A DNA stretch of 64,000 nt from an uncultured Lachnospiraceae bacterium (GTDB lineage: Bacteria; Bacillota; Clostridia; Lachnospirales; Lachnospiraceae). The stretch covers positions 1 through 64,000 of the forward strand of contig CAMWTP010000014.1 in NCBI GenBank assembly GCA_947177165.1, in the 5' to 3' direction. Numbering within the stretch: position 1 is the stretch's first letter; the number at the start of each line of letters is the position of its first letter. Position numbers and translations under genes: made by a program. A model generated the notes under the pieces. The model was not told the origin of the DNA, ran no database searches, and was given only the letters and a program-made list of their open reading frames with translations. Of the stretch, positions 19,152 to 29,984 are shown piece after piece.

Positions 19152-21713
19152 TCACGCATTGTCGTCCCGCAGCGCATCAATAATGTTTTCCTTTTTAATC
19201 TTGCTGACTGCGTACATCATTGTGATAAATACGATGCCGAACACTCCCAGCACACTGATTCCCATCGCTGCCCACGGAAATGAGAAAGCAACATCATCCA
19301 TCTCCTCAATCGATGCGATTGTCCTGTGAATCGCCCACGACAACAGCGCGGCAGCCGGTATCCCGTACAGGAGCGTGCGCATGCCGTAAAACGCACACTC
19401 GAACCGCATCATGCTGTTGAAACTGCGGTCTGACATTCCCACCGAGCGCAGCATGGCAAGTTCGCGCCTGCGCAGCCTGATATTGGTGGAGATCGTGTTG
19501 AATACATTTGCGACAGCAATCAGGGCAATCATAAAAACGAAAATATACGTAAACACATCAATCACAAAAGTGAGATTGCGGAACAGTTCAAATGCCTGGG
19601 AGAGATTGAGCAGCAAATAATCTCTCGTCGCATCCTCATCCGTCAGGACCGCCTGCACAGCAGCTAACGTCTGTTCCGGTGTCGTGCTCCACAGAAGCGC
19701 TCCCATGCGCACGCAGCCGTCAGCCGTCAGATCCGCGTCAAACTGCGGCTTCATCGACAGCGGCGCAGTCATGCAAAATACGTATGCCGGATCGTCTTCC
19801 AGCATATACACGCCATCCAAAGGATAATCGTCCTCAAACGTACCGCAGATCGTCCTCGTCCGCTCTCCTGATGAAGACATGAGCGTAAAGTTCATGGAAC
19901 TGTCCGCAAAAAATGTGGTATGCTCCCTTGAATCCATCGCGCAGATAAAAACTTTCCCATCCTCCCCACTGTATTCCTCTCTTGGAAGCCCCAGCTGGTC
20001 TACAAATTCATAAAAGATATCATCCTCGATGAACATAGCATAAAACGTGAGCTGCTGCACAGAACCAGTTGAATCATCATTCATTGCCGCGCGATAGCTG
20101 GACAGGAACTCCTCCGGAAGTTCCTCTGTCACGGCAGAATAAACCGGGTCCGCCTGCCATGTGCTCCGATAAACTCCCTCCGTCTCTTTAATCCTGTCAT
20201 AAATCCTGAGAAACTGTTCTTCAGATAAATCCTGCGCGGCAAACATGACATCTCCGTCCGCCTGCTCTGCAGTGTACCTGCTGGCAAGCTGTTTCAATGA
20301 CTTGCTGAATGCATTGCCAGTCACGGCAAGTACAACGCTCAATGTCAGGGAAAACACGATGCTGCGGTAGCGCTTTTTATTGCGTTTAAAATTTTTGAGC
20401 GCAAGCGTTCCCTCCAGACCGTAACGCTTCCATGCGGATTTACCTGTCTTTACTTCCTTTGCATCCGTCCTGATCTCATTCGTCTGACGGATGCACTCCA
20501 TCACAGGGGTGGACACCGCCTTTTTCGCCGGTATATATGCCGAGAGCAAAATCGTGATCAGGCTCAAAACTGCCGACAATACCAGTATGGGAACAGATAC
20601 CGCGAGTGTGAGTGAAACCCCGCTGTTTAATATATTTGCAAAATTCCGGGACACTACCGGCAATAGCAGCCAGATACTGGCGATTCCCAGCAGCACACCA
20701 CACGGAATGCCGACAATGCCGATGCAAACACCTTCAAAAAGCACCGACTCCCGCAGCTGTCTTCCCGTCGCGCCGACCGACATCAGGATTCCAAACTGAT
20801 GTACGCGCTCATTCAGTGAAATATGGAATGAATTGTATATCAGAAATACAGAACCTGTCATCACAATGACTGCCAGCACTCCGCCCACCGTATATAAGAT
20901 CGCATTAAAAACTTTATTGTCGGAGACACCCATAAAACGCAGCAGCCCTTCGTTCAACGCATACGGGCTGTCCGCACTTCTTCCATCCGCGTACGCCTGC
21001 ACCTGCCGCGGATTCTTAAGCGCTGCGTAGAAGCTGCACCTGTCAGCCGGATTCTCCTCGTCCGATTTCGTGATTACCGTATAACCCGCCGACGGACGAA
21101 TCTCAAAGCCCGGCCTCTCAAAAGTTCCCACAACTGTATAGGTTCTCTCCGTCGTGTCCGTGAGTGTCTCACCCTCTGTATAGGGATTGCTCTGCGTCAA
21201 AATCATTCCTGTTCCAGCCTGCACTCTCTTTCCTACCGCGAGCGTGAGCACATCTCCCTCCGAAAACCGGATGCCAGTCACCGCCGCAATGCTGTTTGCT
21301 GGGACAATCACCTCCCCGCTGTTTGCCGGACGTCTGCCCGAAATCATCGTGACCGGGAGCACATCATACGTCTCATCGAAAAAACCCGCCACAAACAGAT
21401 ACGGTTTGTCGGCTTTCTTCTCCCCTGCCCCCTCCAGGACAGCGTACCCGATATTCTCAAATGCGGTACTCTCTGCCACTTCCGCATCCTTTGCCCACTG
21501 CTGAAGTTCGGACACATCGACATCGGAAAATGCGACATGCCAGTTTCCACCCATCGCAATCTCCGTATTGACCATATACTGGACCAGTGAGGTTCCAAAA
21601 GTGGCAATCGCTGCAAACATCGCAGTGGACAACATGACGCCGATGATAGTCACAACCGTCCGGGTGCGGCTTTTGAGCAGTCCCTGCAGGGCGACTTTGT
21701 GAAAAATATTCAT
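19152..21713 (-). CDS. FtsX-like ABC transporter permease (MacB/antimicrobial-peptide type)
   Basis: Two FtsX domains with TM segments (FNTISTNIRLRRRELAMLRSVGMSDRSF, HQFGILMSVGATGRQL). Confidence 0.92.
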   Translation of the reverse strand: MNIFHKVALQGLLKSRTRTVVTIIGVMLSTAMFAAIATFGTSLVQYMVNTEIAMGGNWHVAFSDVDVSELQQWAKDAEVAESTAFENIGYAVLEGAGEKKADKPYLFVAGFFDETYDVLPVTMISGRRPANSGEVIVPANSIAAVTGIRFSEGDVLTLAVGKRVQAGTGMILTQSNPYTEGETLTDTTERTYTVVGTFERPGFEIRPSAGYTVITKSDEENPADRCSFYAALKNPRQVQAYADGRSADSPYALNEGLLRFMGVSDNKVFNAILYTVGGVLAVIVMTGSVFLIYNSFHISLNERVHQFGILMSVGATGRQLRESVLFEGVCIGIVGIPCGVLLGIASIWLLLPVVSRNFANILNSGVSLTLAVSVPILVLSAVLSLITILLSAYIPAKKAVSTPVMECIRQTNEIRTDAKEVKTGKSAWKRYGLEGTLALKNFKRNKKRYRSIVFSLTLSVVLAVTGNAFSKSLKQLASRYTAEQADGDVMFAAQDLSEEQFLRIYDRIKETEGVYRSTWQADPVYSAVTEELPEEFLSSYRAAMNDDSTGSVQQLTFYAMFIEDDIFYEFVDQLGLPREEYSGEDGKVFICAMDSREHTTFFADSSMNFTLMSSSGERTRTICGTFEDDYPLDGVYMLEDDPAYVFCMTAPLSMKPQFDADLTADGCVRMGALLWSTTPEQTLAAVQAVLTDEDATRDYLLLNLSQAFELFRNLTFVIDVFTYIFVFMIALIAVANVFNTISTNIRLRRRELAMLRSVGMSDRSFNSMMRFECAFYGMRTLLYGIPAAALLSWAIHRTIASIEEMDDVAFSFPWAAMGISVLGVFGIVFITMMYAVSKIKKENIIDALRDDNA

Positions 21714-22459
21714 AACTGTCCCACCTGCCTCTCCCCGTCATGCCGTATTCCGCGTTTGTCAGGAAGCACTTGCTCCGTGCGCCCTGCCCTTCTGTCCCGC
21801 ACAATCCTGCCATCCGCAATCGTGATAATGCGCTCCGCCTGCAGCGCGATACTCTCGTCATGCGTCACAAGGAGCAGCGTCTGTCCATATTTTTTGTTGC
21901 TCTCCTTCAACAGTCTGATAATCTCCTGCCCGTTTCTGCTGTCGAGTGAACCCGTCGGTTCATCGGCGAGCATGACCGCCGGCGCATTCATCAGCGCACG
22001 CCCGATAGCAACGCGCTGCTGCTGACCGCCCGACAGCTGATTTGGCAGATGCTTTCTGCGCTCCTGCAGTCCGAGCAGCTCCAGCAGTTCATTCAACCGC
22101 TCTTTGTTCACTTTGCGCCTGTCCATCAGAATCGGCAGCGTGATATTCTCCACCACATTGAGCGTGGGGATCAGATTGTGAAACTGATAGATCAGACCGA
22201 CCTGCCGCCTGCGGAAAATGGCAAGCTGCTCATTGTTTCCCGCATAGATATCCTGTCCGTCGAGATAGATCTTTCCGCCTGTCGGAATATCCACTCCGGC
22301 GATACTGTGCAGCAGCGTGGATTTCCCAGAACCCGACGTGCCGATAATCGCAGCAAATTCACCCTTGTCAACCGTGAGCGATACATGGTCGAGCGCCGTG
22401 ACCTGGTTCTCGCCCTTCCCATACACCTTACATAAATTGTCCACCTTCAAAAACTCCAT
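21710..22459 (-). CDS. ABC transporter ATP-binding protein (LolD/MacB-type)
   Basis: IIGTSGSGKSTLL, LSGGQQQRVAIGRAL, VMLADEPTGSLDS. Confidence 0.95.
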   Translation of the reverse strand: MEFLKVDNLCKVYGKGENQVTALDHVSLTVDKGEFAAIIGTSGSGKSTLLHSIAGVDIPTGGKIYLDGQDIYAGNNEQLAIFRRRQVGLIYQFHNLIPTLNVVENITLPILMDRRKVNKERLNELLELLGLQERRKHLPNQLSGGQQQRVAIGRALMNAPAVMLADEPTGSLDSRNGQEIIRLLKESNKKYGQTLLLVTHDESIALQAERIITIADGRIVRDRRAGRTEQVLPDKRGIRHDGERQVGQL

Positions 22460-22496
22460 TATGTGAGCCTCCTTATTTTGATAACACTTTTGCCGG

Positions 22497-22524
22497 GAAC
22501 TGCAAAATCTGTTCTTTGCAGTTC
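22497..22524. promoter_or_regulatory. 10-bp perfect inverted repeat upstream of ABC operon (operator or weak terminator)
   Basis: gaactgcaaa-atctgttc-tttgcagttc. Confidence 0.5.
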
Positions 22525-22559
22525 TTTACACACATAATAGAACGTTCCGCTTACATCTC

Positions 22560-22587
22560 TGTGACTTTATTGTGACAGAATTGTCAC
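22560..22587. promoter_or_regulatory. candidate OmpR-family response-regulator site: TGTGAC direct repeat at 11-bp spacing plus inverted GTCAC
   Basis: tgtgactttattgtgacagaattgtcac. Confidence 0.45.
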
Positions 22588-22598
22588 TTTGGCATATA

Positions 22599-23591
22599 TT
22601 AATCCTTTGGAAATCGAATATAGAACACTGCGCCGCCCTGCGGATGATTCTTCGCACAGATACTGCCGCCCTGTCTGGTAATGATTGTCCTGCAGAGCGC
22701 CAGACCGATTCCGTACCCCGCAGCGCCCGAATTTTCCCCCCTGTAAAACCGGTCAAACAGACACGGCAAATCCTCCTGCGGGATACCCGCACCACTGTCG
22801 TGAACCGCAAGCTCTGTATACAACAGCGTGTCCTCGCAGGAAATCACAATCTGCCCATTGTCGCCCGCACTTTCCATGCAGTTCTTGAGAATATTTTGCA
22901 GCGCCTCCGCGAGCCAGTCGGCATCTCCCTGAATCCCGGCCCCCTCCGGCACAGCCAGCTGCAGCGTAATATTGTGCAGCTCCATAGGAATCAGCAACGG
23001 CTGTACAGCAGTCCTGACCAGATCAATCACGCCAACCTGCTGCCTCTGAAAAACGATAATCCCGGCATCCAGGCGGGACAGCTTTAACAGGGCAGTGATC
23101 AGCCAGTCCATGCGCACGAGCAGACCATCCAGCTCCCGCAGCAAATTCTTCCGCTCACGTTCCTTCTGCTCATTCTCCAACAGCGATATAATCAGGTTCA
23201 TCGATGTGAGCGGCGTGCGGAGCTGATGCGCGATGTCGGCAAGCGAGTCTGCGAGAAGCTCTTTTTCCTTTTTCAATGCGAGATTCTGCTCGCGGAGCCG
23301 CAGAGTCATTTTTCGGATCTCACTCTGCAGAATCGAGAGCTCCCCTTCCTCCTCGCCACTGATATCGATGCGGTCCGCATTGTGAAGTACGCGGTCAATC
23401 TGCCCGGATATCTCTGCGATCCGCTCGTAGCGTGTTCTGGTAAACAGGAAAAATGCCGTTCCGTAGACAGCTGCAGAGACGAGAACCAACCCCCCTGCTG
23501 CCGGAGCAATCCCAGCTCCCGCCACAAAAACGACAATCGTAATCATCAAAAATAAAACTGCAAACCGCCGAATCTCCCTATTCCGAAACAT
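22599..23591 (-). CDS. sensor histidine kinase (two short-loop TM helices)
   Basis: H-box DIAHQLRTPLTSMNLI, HATPase_c; start at MFRNREIRRF overlapping RR stop. Confidence 0.93.
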   Translation of the reverse strand: MFRNREIRRFAVLFLMITIVVFVAGAGIAPAAGGLVLVSAAVYGTAFFLFTRTRYERIAEISGQIDRVLHNADRIDISGEEEGELSILQSEIRKMTLRLREQNLALKKEKELLADSLADIAHQLRTPLTSMNLIISLLENEQKERERKNLLRELDGLLVRMDWLITALLKLSRLDAGIIVFQRQQVGVIDLVRTAVQPLLIPMELHNITLQLAVPEGAGIQGDADWLAEALQNILKNCMESAGDNGQIVISCEDTLLYTELAVHDSGAGIPQEDLPCLFDRFYRGENSGAAGYGIGLALCRTIITRQGGSICAKNHPQGGAVFYIRFPKD

Positions 23592-24264
23592 CACTGCCTC
23601 CCAGACGATAGCCCGTTCCGCGCACAGTCCGTATAATACGCGGATTCGCCGGATCGCTCTCAATCTTCTCCCGCAGGCGCTTGATGTAGACTGTCAGCGT
23701 ATTGTCATTGACAAACTCGCCTGCCGCGTCCCACAATTCATTCAACAGCCTGTCCCTCGTGATGATGCCTCTGGGATTGCCAATCAGTACCAGCAGCAGA
23801 CGATACTCCAGCGCCGACAAAAAAACCTCTTTTCCGTCCTTTGTCACGATGCCGCTTGCTGTGTCCACAGACAGTCCGTCAATCTCAAAGACCGCCGGTG
23901 CCTTGCTGTATTTGCGCAGGGCTGAGTGAATCCGCGCAACCAGTTCCCGCGGGCGGAAAGGCTTTGTGACGTAGTCATCTGCCCCCATGTTCAACCCCGT
24001 CACAACGCTCGCCTCATCGCCGGAAGCCGTCAGAAAAATCACCGGAATGTCCTGTGTCTGTTTGATTTCCGTACACACTGCAAAGCCGTTTCCATCGGGC
24101 AATGAAATGTCCACCAGCGCCAGATCATATTTACCCGCCGCAGTCATTAAAAAAGCATCCTTCTGTGTCGGTGCATGCGTGATTGTAAATCCTTCTGTCT
24201 GAAGCAGCCGCGCAAGATTTCTGGCGATTTCCCGATCGTCCTCAACTAAAAATATCCGTTTCAT
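23578..24264 (-). CDS. OmpR-family response regulator
   Basis: Receiver (VEDDREI, LALVDISLPDG, TASGD, TKPF) plus winged helix C-terminus. Confidence 0.95.
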   Translation of the reverse strand: MKRIFLVEDDREIARNLARLLQTEGFTITHAPTQKDAFLMTAAGKYDLALVDISLPDGNGFAVCTEIKQTQDIPVIFLTASGDEASVVTGLNMGADDYVTKPFRPRELVARIHSALRKYSKAPAVFEIDGLSVDTASGIVTKDGKEVFLSALEYRLLLVLIGNPRGIITRDRLLNELWDAAGEFVNDNTLTVYIKRLREKIESDPANPRIIRTVRGTGYRLGGSDVSE

Positions 24265-24304
24265 AACCCTCTCACCCTGACTGTATCGTTAAAAACCGCC
24301 CGCC

Positions 24305-25363
24305 CTAATTTGCCGTCACTAATTCGGACAAAGGCCGAAAACTGTAACCCATGTCCTCCCACTTCGTCAACAGCTCGTCCAAAATCTCACCGTTTGTCTG
24401 AGACGTATTGTGCAGCAGCACGACCGCGCCTGGATGTATGCGTGATGTGAGTTTGTCAAAAGCTGCATCGTGGCTCGGCTGATTCTCTGTATCCCAGTCC
24501 ACGTAAGCCAGACTCCAGAAGATCGTGTTGTAACCCAGCTCCTGTGCCATCCTGATATTTTCTGCATTTGCCTTGCCCTGAGGCGGACGGTAATATGGTG
24601 ACAGTGTTGTGCCTGTAATCGCGGAAAAGGACTCCGCCACATCGTCCAACTCTTTCTGAAAAGCCTCCAGATCCGATATTGATGACATGTCAGGATGGTG
24701 ATAGGTATGGTTGCCCACGATATGTCCTTCCTCCACCATGCGCTTCACAATATCCGGTGCCGTCTCCAGAAAATGTCCCACGACAAAAAATGTCGCTGTG
24801 ACATTGTGCTTTTTCAGCGCGTCCAATATCGGCCCGGTATTGCCGTTCTCATATCCGCAGTCAAATGTCAGATAGATTACCTTTTCGCTGTCATCGCCCA
24901 TAAAATAGGCATCATACCACGCCAGATCCTCCGGCGAGGCGTTCCCGACAGGCTGCGTGCCGGATTCCCCAAAAGAAAGCCCCCAGTCCTCCGAGTTCAG
25001 CACCAGCTCAAATCCCTCCGGCGGCTGCTTTCGCACCGCAGAGCCTTCTGATGCAGCGGCCCCTGTTTCACTCCCGGCGCTGTCATCACCTGCTGTCTCC
25101 TGCCCTGTCATGCGCAAATCTTCTATCTCCTGTGTTTCCGTCTCCTGAAATGCAGACGGGGTCCTATCCTCCAAATCCACGCTCACGACTGTCCGCCCCT
25201 CTGTCTCACTTCGCAGTGTCCCCTGTGCACCAGAGCTGCCGCACCCTGTCAAAAGCATTGTCATTGCGATTGCTCCCAATGCGCAGGCTGTCTTTTTATT
25301 ACTTTGTCTGTTCACTTTTGTATCTCTCCTGTTTCTTTGTAAGTTTTTTGTTATCTGAACCAA
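24305..25363 (-). CDS. polysaccharide deacetylase lipoprotein (PdaA-like)
   Basis: Lipobox LLTGCGS; VIYLTFDCGYENG, HTYHHPDM, YYRPPQG, GAVVLLH motifs. Confidence 0.9.
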   Translation of the reverse strand: MVQITKNLQRNRRDTKVNRQSNKKTACALGAIAMTMLLTGCGSSGAQGTLRSETEGRTVVSVDLEDRTPSAFQETETQEIEDLRMTGQETAGDDSAGSETGAAASEGSAVRKQPPEGFELVLNSEDWGLSFGESGTQPVGNASPEDLAWYDAYFMGDDSEKVIYLTFDCGYENGNTGPILDALKKHNVTATFFVVGHFLETAPDIVKRMVEEGHIVGNHTYHHPDMSSISDLEAFQKELDDVAESFSAITGTTLSPYYRPPQGKANAENIRMAQELGYNTIFWSLAYVDWDTENQPSHDAAFDKLTSRIHPGAVVLLHNTSQTNGEILDELLTKWEDMGYSFRPLSELVTAN

Positions 25364-25445
25364 TCCACTCCACCATGACCAATCATCGCTTTATGAATCA
25401 TTTTATTATAAAACAGGTTTGTATCAAAACTGTATCAAATTTGCA

Positions 25446-25928
25446 TCATTTTTGTAAGCTGCATCGCTCGCCCAGCATTTTCTTCAGATACTCGTATCTG
25501 AGACGCTTCTCCTCTTTTGCGAAATGAGTCTCCCGCAATTGCCGGGGATTATTCTCATACACTAACACTTCATCGCCAAACTGCTCGCTTGTCAGGTCAA
25601 AACAGCAGTCGCCGACCACATTATAACAATGGTAATTTCCGTCCGGCCTGCGTATGCCGTACACCTCGCCGCCAAAGATATCCTGCGCCAGAAACGCGGT
25701 GATGGAACACTGTCCCAGCGTCTTATTCTCCGCTGTCCATTGACCGCGCATTCTCGGCGCACAGGTGTCTGCACACCAGATTTCAGACAGGGCATCATAC
25801 AGATCAATCGGTGTACTGATTCCCTTGTATTGGTCTGTCACTGCCTGCTCATTTGCCTGTTCCCAGCCGTAAAATTGATACTCTTTCATCTCTTCCTCTC
25901 TTTCTGCTATATCTCTGTTATTCTCCAC
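25446..25928 (-). CDS. YunG-family protein (start uncertain)
   Basis: EIWCADTCAPRMRGQWTAENKTLGQCSITAFLAQDIFGGEVYGI. Confidence 0.7.
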   Translation of the reverse strand: MENNRDIAEREEEMKEYQFYGWEQANEQAVTDQYKGISTPIDLYDALSEIWCADTCAPRMRGQWTAENKTLGQCSITAFLAQDIFGGEVYGIRRPDGNYHCYNVVGDCCFDLTSEQFGDEVLVYENNPRQLRETHFAKEEKRLRYEYLKKMLGERCSLQK

Positions 25929-26119
25929 ATGGTTTACATGCTTCCATTATACGCTTTGAAAGATATTGTATCAAGTAGTTGTTTGTGCACAGGGCTCCGG
26001 ACGCGTGAAAATAACCATTACGCTGCTGTCCATGCATCTTTCTGATTTGGACACGATATTGCAGAACAGCGGGCGGCAGGATAGAATACCCCGCCGCCCG
26101 CTGTTTTGTCATGTCTGCA

Positions 26120-26578
26120 TCACCCTTCAATCTGAATGTACTTGCTCTCCTCAACTGCAGGCTTTGCCTCCTTCTTCGGCACAGACACTTTCAGAATACC
26201 ATCCTCAAATTTTGCCCTAATATCCTCCTGTGTGATATCCTCGCCGACATAGAAGCTTCTGCTGCAGGTTCCGTAATATCTCTCACGGCGGATATACTTG
26301 CCGTTCTCGTCCTTCTGGTCGTTGTTCTGGCTCGTCTCGGCATTGATGGTCAGATAACCGTTCCTGAGCTCTGCCTTCACATTCTCCTTCTTGCAGCCCG
26401 GAAGATCGATATCCAGCTCGTAGCCGTTATCCGTCTCCTTGACATCTGTCCTCATCAGACCTGTCGAGGTATTGTAACGGGAAGCTGACCGCATCGGACG
26501 TGCATAGTCCTCAAAGAAATCATCAAACAAACTTTCTCCAAAAATACTATTCATAACATTTGAACTTGGTAATAACAT
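26120..26578 (-). CDS. Hsp20/alpha-crystallin small heat-shock protein
   Basis: DVKETDNGYELDIDLPGCKKENVKAELRNGYLTI; EDGILKVSVPKKE. Confidence 0.95.
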   Translation of the reverse strand: MLLPSSNVMNSIFGESLFDDFFEDYARPMRSASRYNTSTGLMRTDVKETDNGYELDIDLPGCKKENVKAELRNGYLTINAETSQNNDQKDENGKYIRRERYYGTCSRSFYVGEDITQEDIRAKFEDGILKVSVPKKEAKPAVEESKYIQIEG

Positions 26579-26667
26579 AAACCATTCCTCCTTAATATTA
26601 TTATACATGTGTAGCAGCTCTTGTGAGCTGTTGTTTTATTTGTTATATATATGTTATAACACCATTA

Positions 26668-26694
26668 TTAGCACTCGTCAAGGCAGAGTGCTAA
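26668..26694. promoter_or_regulatory. CIRCE element (HrcA operator)
   Basis: TTAGCACTC-GTCAAGGCA-GAGTGCTAA, exact match to the canonical 9-N9-9 consensus. Confidence 0.97.
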
Positions 26695-26909
26695 TAATTT
26701 TTCTAAAGAATTTCTAAACTCCTGATTTTATATGCTCTGCCGCTGTTTTATTTTATCCGGAAATCCTGAAAAATATACGATTTGACATAGAACAAATACA
26801 AGATTTGATTTTGCACACAAAAAAGCAAACTTCTAAGTTTATTCCGTCATTTCCCGCACATTAAAACAGAATGAAATTAGAAGTTCGCTGAAAGAGTTAT
26901 CATTTCTTA

Positions 26910-27323
26910 TTATTTACGAATAACTTTCCGCATACCTGAACCACAGAATTCGTGGGGGATTCTTTTAAATCCTCTTTTCTCATAAAATGCTTCTTTCCCT
27001 TTCTCTGCAGTCAACTGTATGCTGGAACGCCCTCCGCAAGGTGTTTCCCGGTCGACATATGCGATCATCATATCGACAATTTTGCTGCCGATACCCATTC
27101 CCTGAAAGGCAGGATGTACCACGACATCAACGATAATGTAATACAATCCGTCACCAATCAGTCGTCCCATTCCGACAGTCTGCTGGTCTTCCACAGCGAC
27201 TACGGTATATAAACTATTATTGAGTGCTTTCTCTGTCTGTTCTTTTGAGAAATTTAACCACGCAGCGCTTTCTCTGAGCCTGCAGTAATCTTCGTAACGT
27301 AAAATATTTTCTTTATAATCCAT
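26910..27323 (-). CDS. GNAT family N-acetyltransferase
   Basis: VVVHPAFQGMGIGSKIVDMMI ... EAFYEKRGFKR. Confidence 0.9.
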   Translation of the reverse strand: MDYKENILRYEDYCRLRESAAWLNFSKEQTEKALNNSLYTVVAVEDQQTVGMGRLIGDGLYYIIVDVVVHPAFQGMGIGSKIVDMMIAYVDRETPCGGRSSIQLTAEKGKEAFYEKRGFKRIPHEFCGSGMRKVIRK

Positions 27324-27441
27324 ATAAATCTCCACTCCGCCGCCTTCGGCTGGCGACACAAATAGTCATGAAAAGCTGCGTAACCTGGATACCTTTAAAG
27401 GCAGAACGGTCAATGCTCTATCATTTCCTTCCAAACTGGGG

Positions 27442-28830
27442 TTATGATTCAAGCCCGTGCTCCTGTTTCCAATCTGCCCACCGCCGATTGTCCATCAGCA
27501 GCTTCCAGCTCCCCCGGTAATCCAGGCCAAAATGATCCAGACAGCCCATCAGATTGGAGCATATCACTCCGAAAGGATGACTGGCCCCGGCGCAGCAGTC
27601 ACTCTCAGGGTTTATCAGGCTTTTCAGGTGCATCTGGCTGCCCTTGTAATCATCTTTAGCATCCTGGGTGGTGCGGAATTTGTCCAGCAGTGCCACCCAG
27701 ATCTGCTCCAGCCGGGAGTCCTTTATACCCTTTGTCACCCAGATGGCATAGATCAGGGTGTGATACTCCGCCCGCTCATGGTTTTTCTCATCGGGCAGGT
27801 AGTCCAGGAAGTAGTCCAACACCTCCTCCCGACCATTGAGCTTACTCAGGCTGGTAAACAAAAAGTTTCTGTCATTCTGATCCAGATCCTCCCGGTACAG
27901 CTGGTCCTTCAGCAGTCCGGCGCGGATCTCCGGCCGGTCTTTCAAAGCGGAAAAGATGTGGCACGCATCCCAGAAAGGCTGACCCCGCAGACAGGACATT
28001 TTCTCCAGCACCCGGGGCCACCAGGTCTCTTTGGCCTCCCAGCCGCCCTCATAGCAGATGACAGAGATAGCCTCCGGATAAGCTCCGAAGTCCCACAGGA
28101 CGCCGATCTGCTCCGCCATGCCGGGCACGCGGAACCGGGACAGCATCTTGATGAGAGCCATGCGCAGCCCAGGGTCCTGCTCACCGTCGCAGGCCTTTTT
28201 AAAGTAATTTTTCTGCCTGGAGGGCAGCTCCTGGAATTTATAGCAGCTCTCCACAATCTCAATGCGGGTCTGCACATCCTCCGTCTGCTCATACAGCTCC
28301 ATCAGCTCCTGGGGCTTGCCGTCCAGATACAGGCCAAAGTACATCTCCTCATCGTCATATCCGGCGATCGCCTCCCGGGTCCAGCGCTCGTACCAGGCCA
28401 GAAAATCCGGTTCCCGCATAACGGTAGGCGGACCGCCCTGATCCTCGTCGTAGTAGATCACCCGCCCCTTATCAGGACCGTCAAGGACCAGGCCGGTCAT
28501 CAGGGTACAGCCCTGGGTGCCCAACGGCAGAACCGCCCCGCCAGAATAGTCCGGAAGCTGACAGGGCTCCGCTGTCTTTAGCGGGTACAGGCCATAAAAG
28601 GGTCCCGCCCCACCGTCTCCGATCCACAACAGAAAATTCCGATACCCCTCCGGCAGGGAGATGCCGAAGCGCTTCTCAAAAGCGGCTATCGTCTCCTCCG
28701 AGACGGGCGGCTTCAGCTGATATTTGTGACTTCTAGCGCCAAAACGGGAAAAATCCGGGTCCTTCTCTCCTGCCCGATTCAGCTGTCTGCGCAGTTTGCC
28801 AACCCAGACAGGCTGTTTCCTTTTTGCCAT
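27442..28830 (-). CDS. SMI1/KNR4 (SUKH) family protein with long C-terminal extension
   Basis: VSEETIAAFEKRFGISLPEGYRNFLLWIGDGGAGPFYGLYPL. Confidence 0.85.
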   Translation of the reverse strand: MAKRKQPVWVGKLRRQLNRAGEKDPDFSRFGARSHKYQLKPPVSEETIAAFEKRFGISLPEGYRNFLLWIGDGGAGPFYGLYPLKTAEPCQLPDYSGGAVLPLGTQGCTLMTGLVLDGPDKGRVIYYDEDQGGPPTVMREPDFLAWYERWTREAIAGYDDEEMYFGLYLDGKPQELMELYEQTEDVQTRIEIVESCYKFQELPSRQKNYFKKACDGEQDPGLRMALIKMLSRFRVPGMAEQIGVLWDFGAYPEAISVICYEGGWEAKETWWPRVLEKMSCLRGQPFWDACHIFSALKDRPEIRAGLLKDQLYREDLDQNDRNFLFTSLSKLNGREEVLDYFLDYLPDEKNHERAEYHTLIYAIWVTKGIKDSRLEQIWVALLDKFRTTQDAKDDYKGSQMHLKSLINPESDCCAGASHPFGVICSNLMGCLDHFGLDYRGSWKLLMDNRRWADWKQEHGLES

Positions 28831-29030
28831 TACAAATCCTCTCCTCTCATCCTCTTATCTCAATCCACATTCGCGTTCTTTCGCTCCCCCCTGCAGAGGC
28901 AGGAACACAAAAAAAGCTCAGACCAGTCTGTAATTTGTTTTGAAATAACTTTTCTTTGAAAGGTGCAGGCCGGGCAATCCCAAACAAAACTGTCCGCCAT
29001 AGCCCGCACCACCTTGTCTGCACTTTTGGC

Positions 29031-29835
29031 TCACTCAGTGTCGTTTTCAGTAAGTGGAATCTCATAAGCCGTTTTCTCCAGGTACTCCCAGTTCCCATCA
29101 CCGACAGATTCATAAGATGTCCATGCCACTTTAAGCTGTTTTTCAGCTGCATAAAATTTGATGCGGGTCTCAACTCCGCCACTGGTATCAATATCAGGTT
29201 CCTCCACATAATCAAACGCATATAAAGTGTGTTTCTGTGTCCAGTCCGAAGTATCCCGATAATAGATCACCGCATTTTCCGCAGGCATCTTTATCAATCC
29301 AGACAGCCTCTCACTTTCTTCTTTTCCAGGGCTGTAGAAATAGCATCGTGTTTCATCTGATGTGATATAAAATTCATTTTCTCCTGCTTTGTCCTGAAAC
29401 AGGATTTCGCCGTCACTCAGATCGATCAGAAACAGATTGCTTTCTTTCAGCCATCCCTCAACATAGCCATTGTAGTGAGGAGCTGTCCATTGTTCTGCAC
29501 AAACCCAGATCATGTCAGCTTTTTGCAGGATACCACGCATTGTACTGCTTCCCATATCAGGGTATTCATATAAGACAGAACCATTTTCATGCAGAATCTG
29601 CATATCGCAGTCATAGGTTTCCTTGTAATCATCTGCTTTTTTCCACTGAAGATAACAGGAACTTCCCTCGATGGGAGTTTTTTCATCATAAGTATAGCAG
29701 TCTCTGCTATAACCAGATGGGTAGATTACTTCATATACTGCAGCACCTGCTGTTGGATTACAGCCAGTCAGCAGCAAAACAACTATTGCTGCACAGCATA
29801 AAGAAAAAACCCGGCGCCCTATCTTCACTTTCATA
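29031..29835 (-). CDS. hypothetical lipoprotein (start approximate)
   Basis: Signal/lipobox VLLLTGCNPTA. Confidence 0.6.
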
Positions 29836-29984
29836 TCTGCCCCATTCTCCTTTTCATGCTTCCTATCGCGCACCGCGCTATCACATACAACAGGACATAA
29901 GCCCCCGCCAGAATAAGAATGGTGATGTACTTTCGCCAAAGTCCTCCTCTAAGGTATCACCGCTTTCCACTGTGATTGTCTTAA

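Noticed and set aside
27457-28581. 374-aa plus-strand ORF
   Set aside because: Antisense shadow of the SUKH gene at 27442-28830, low-complexity composition.
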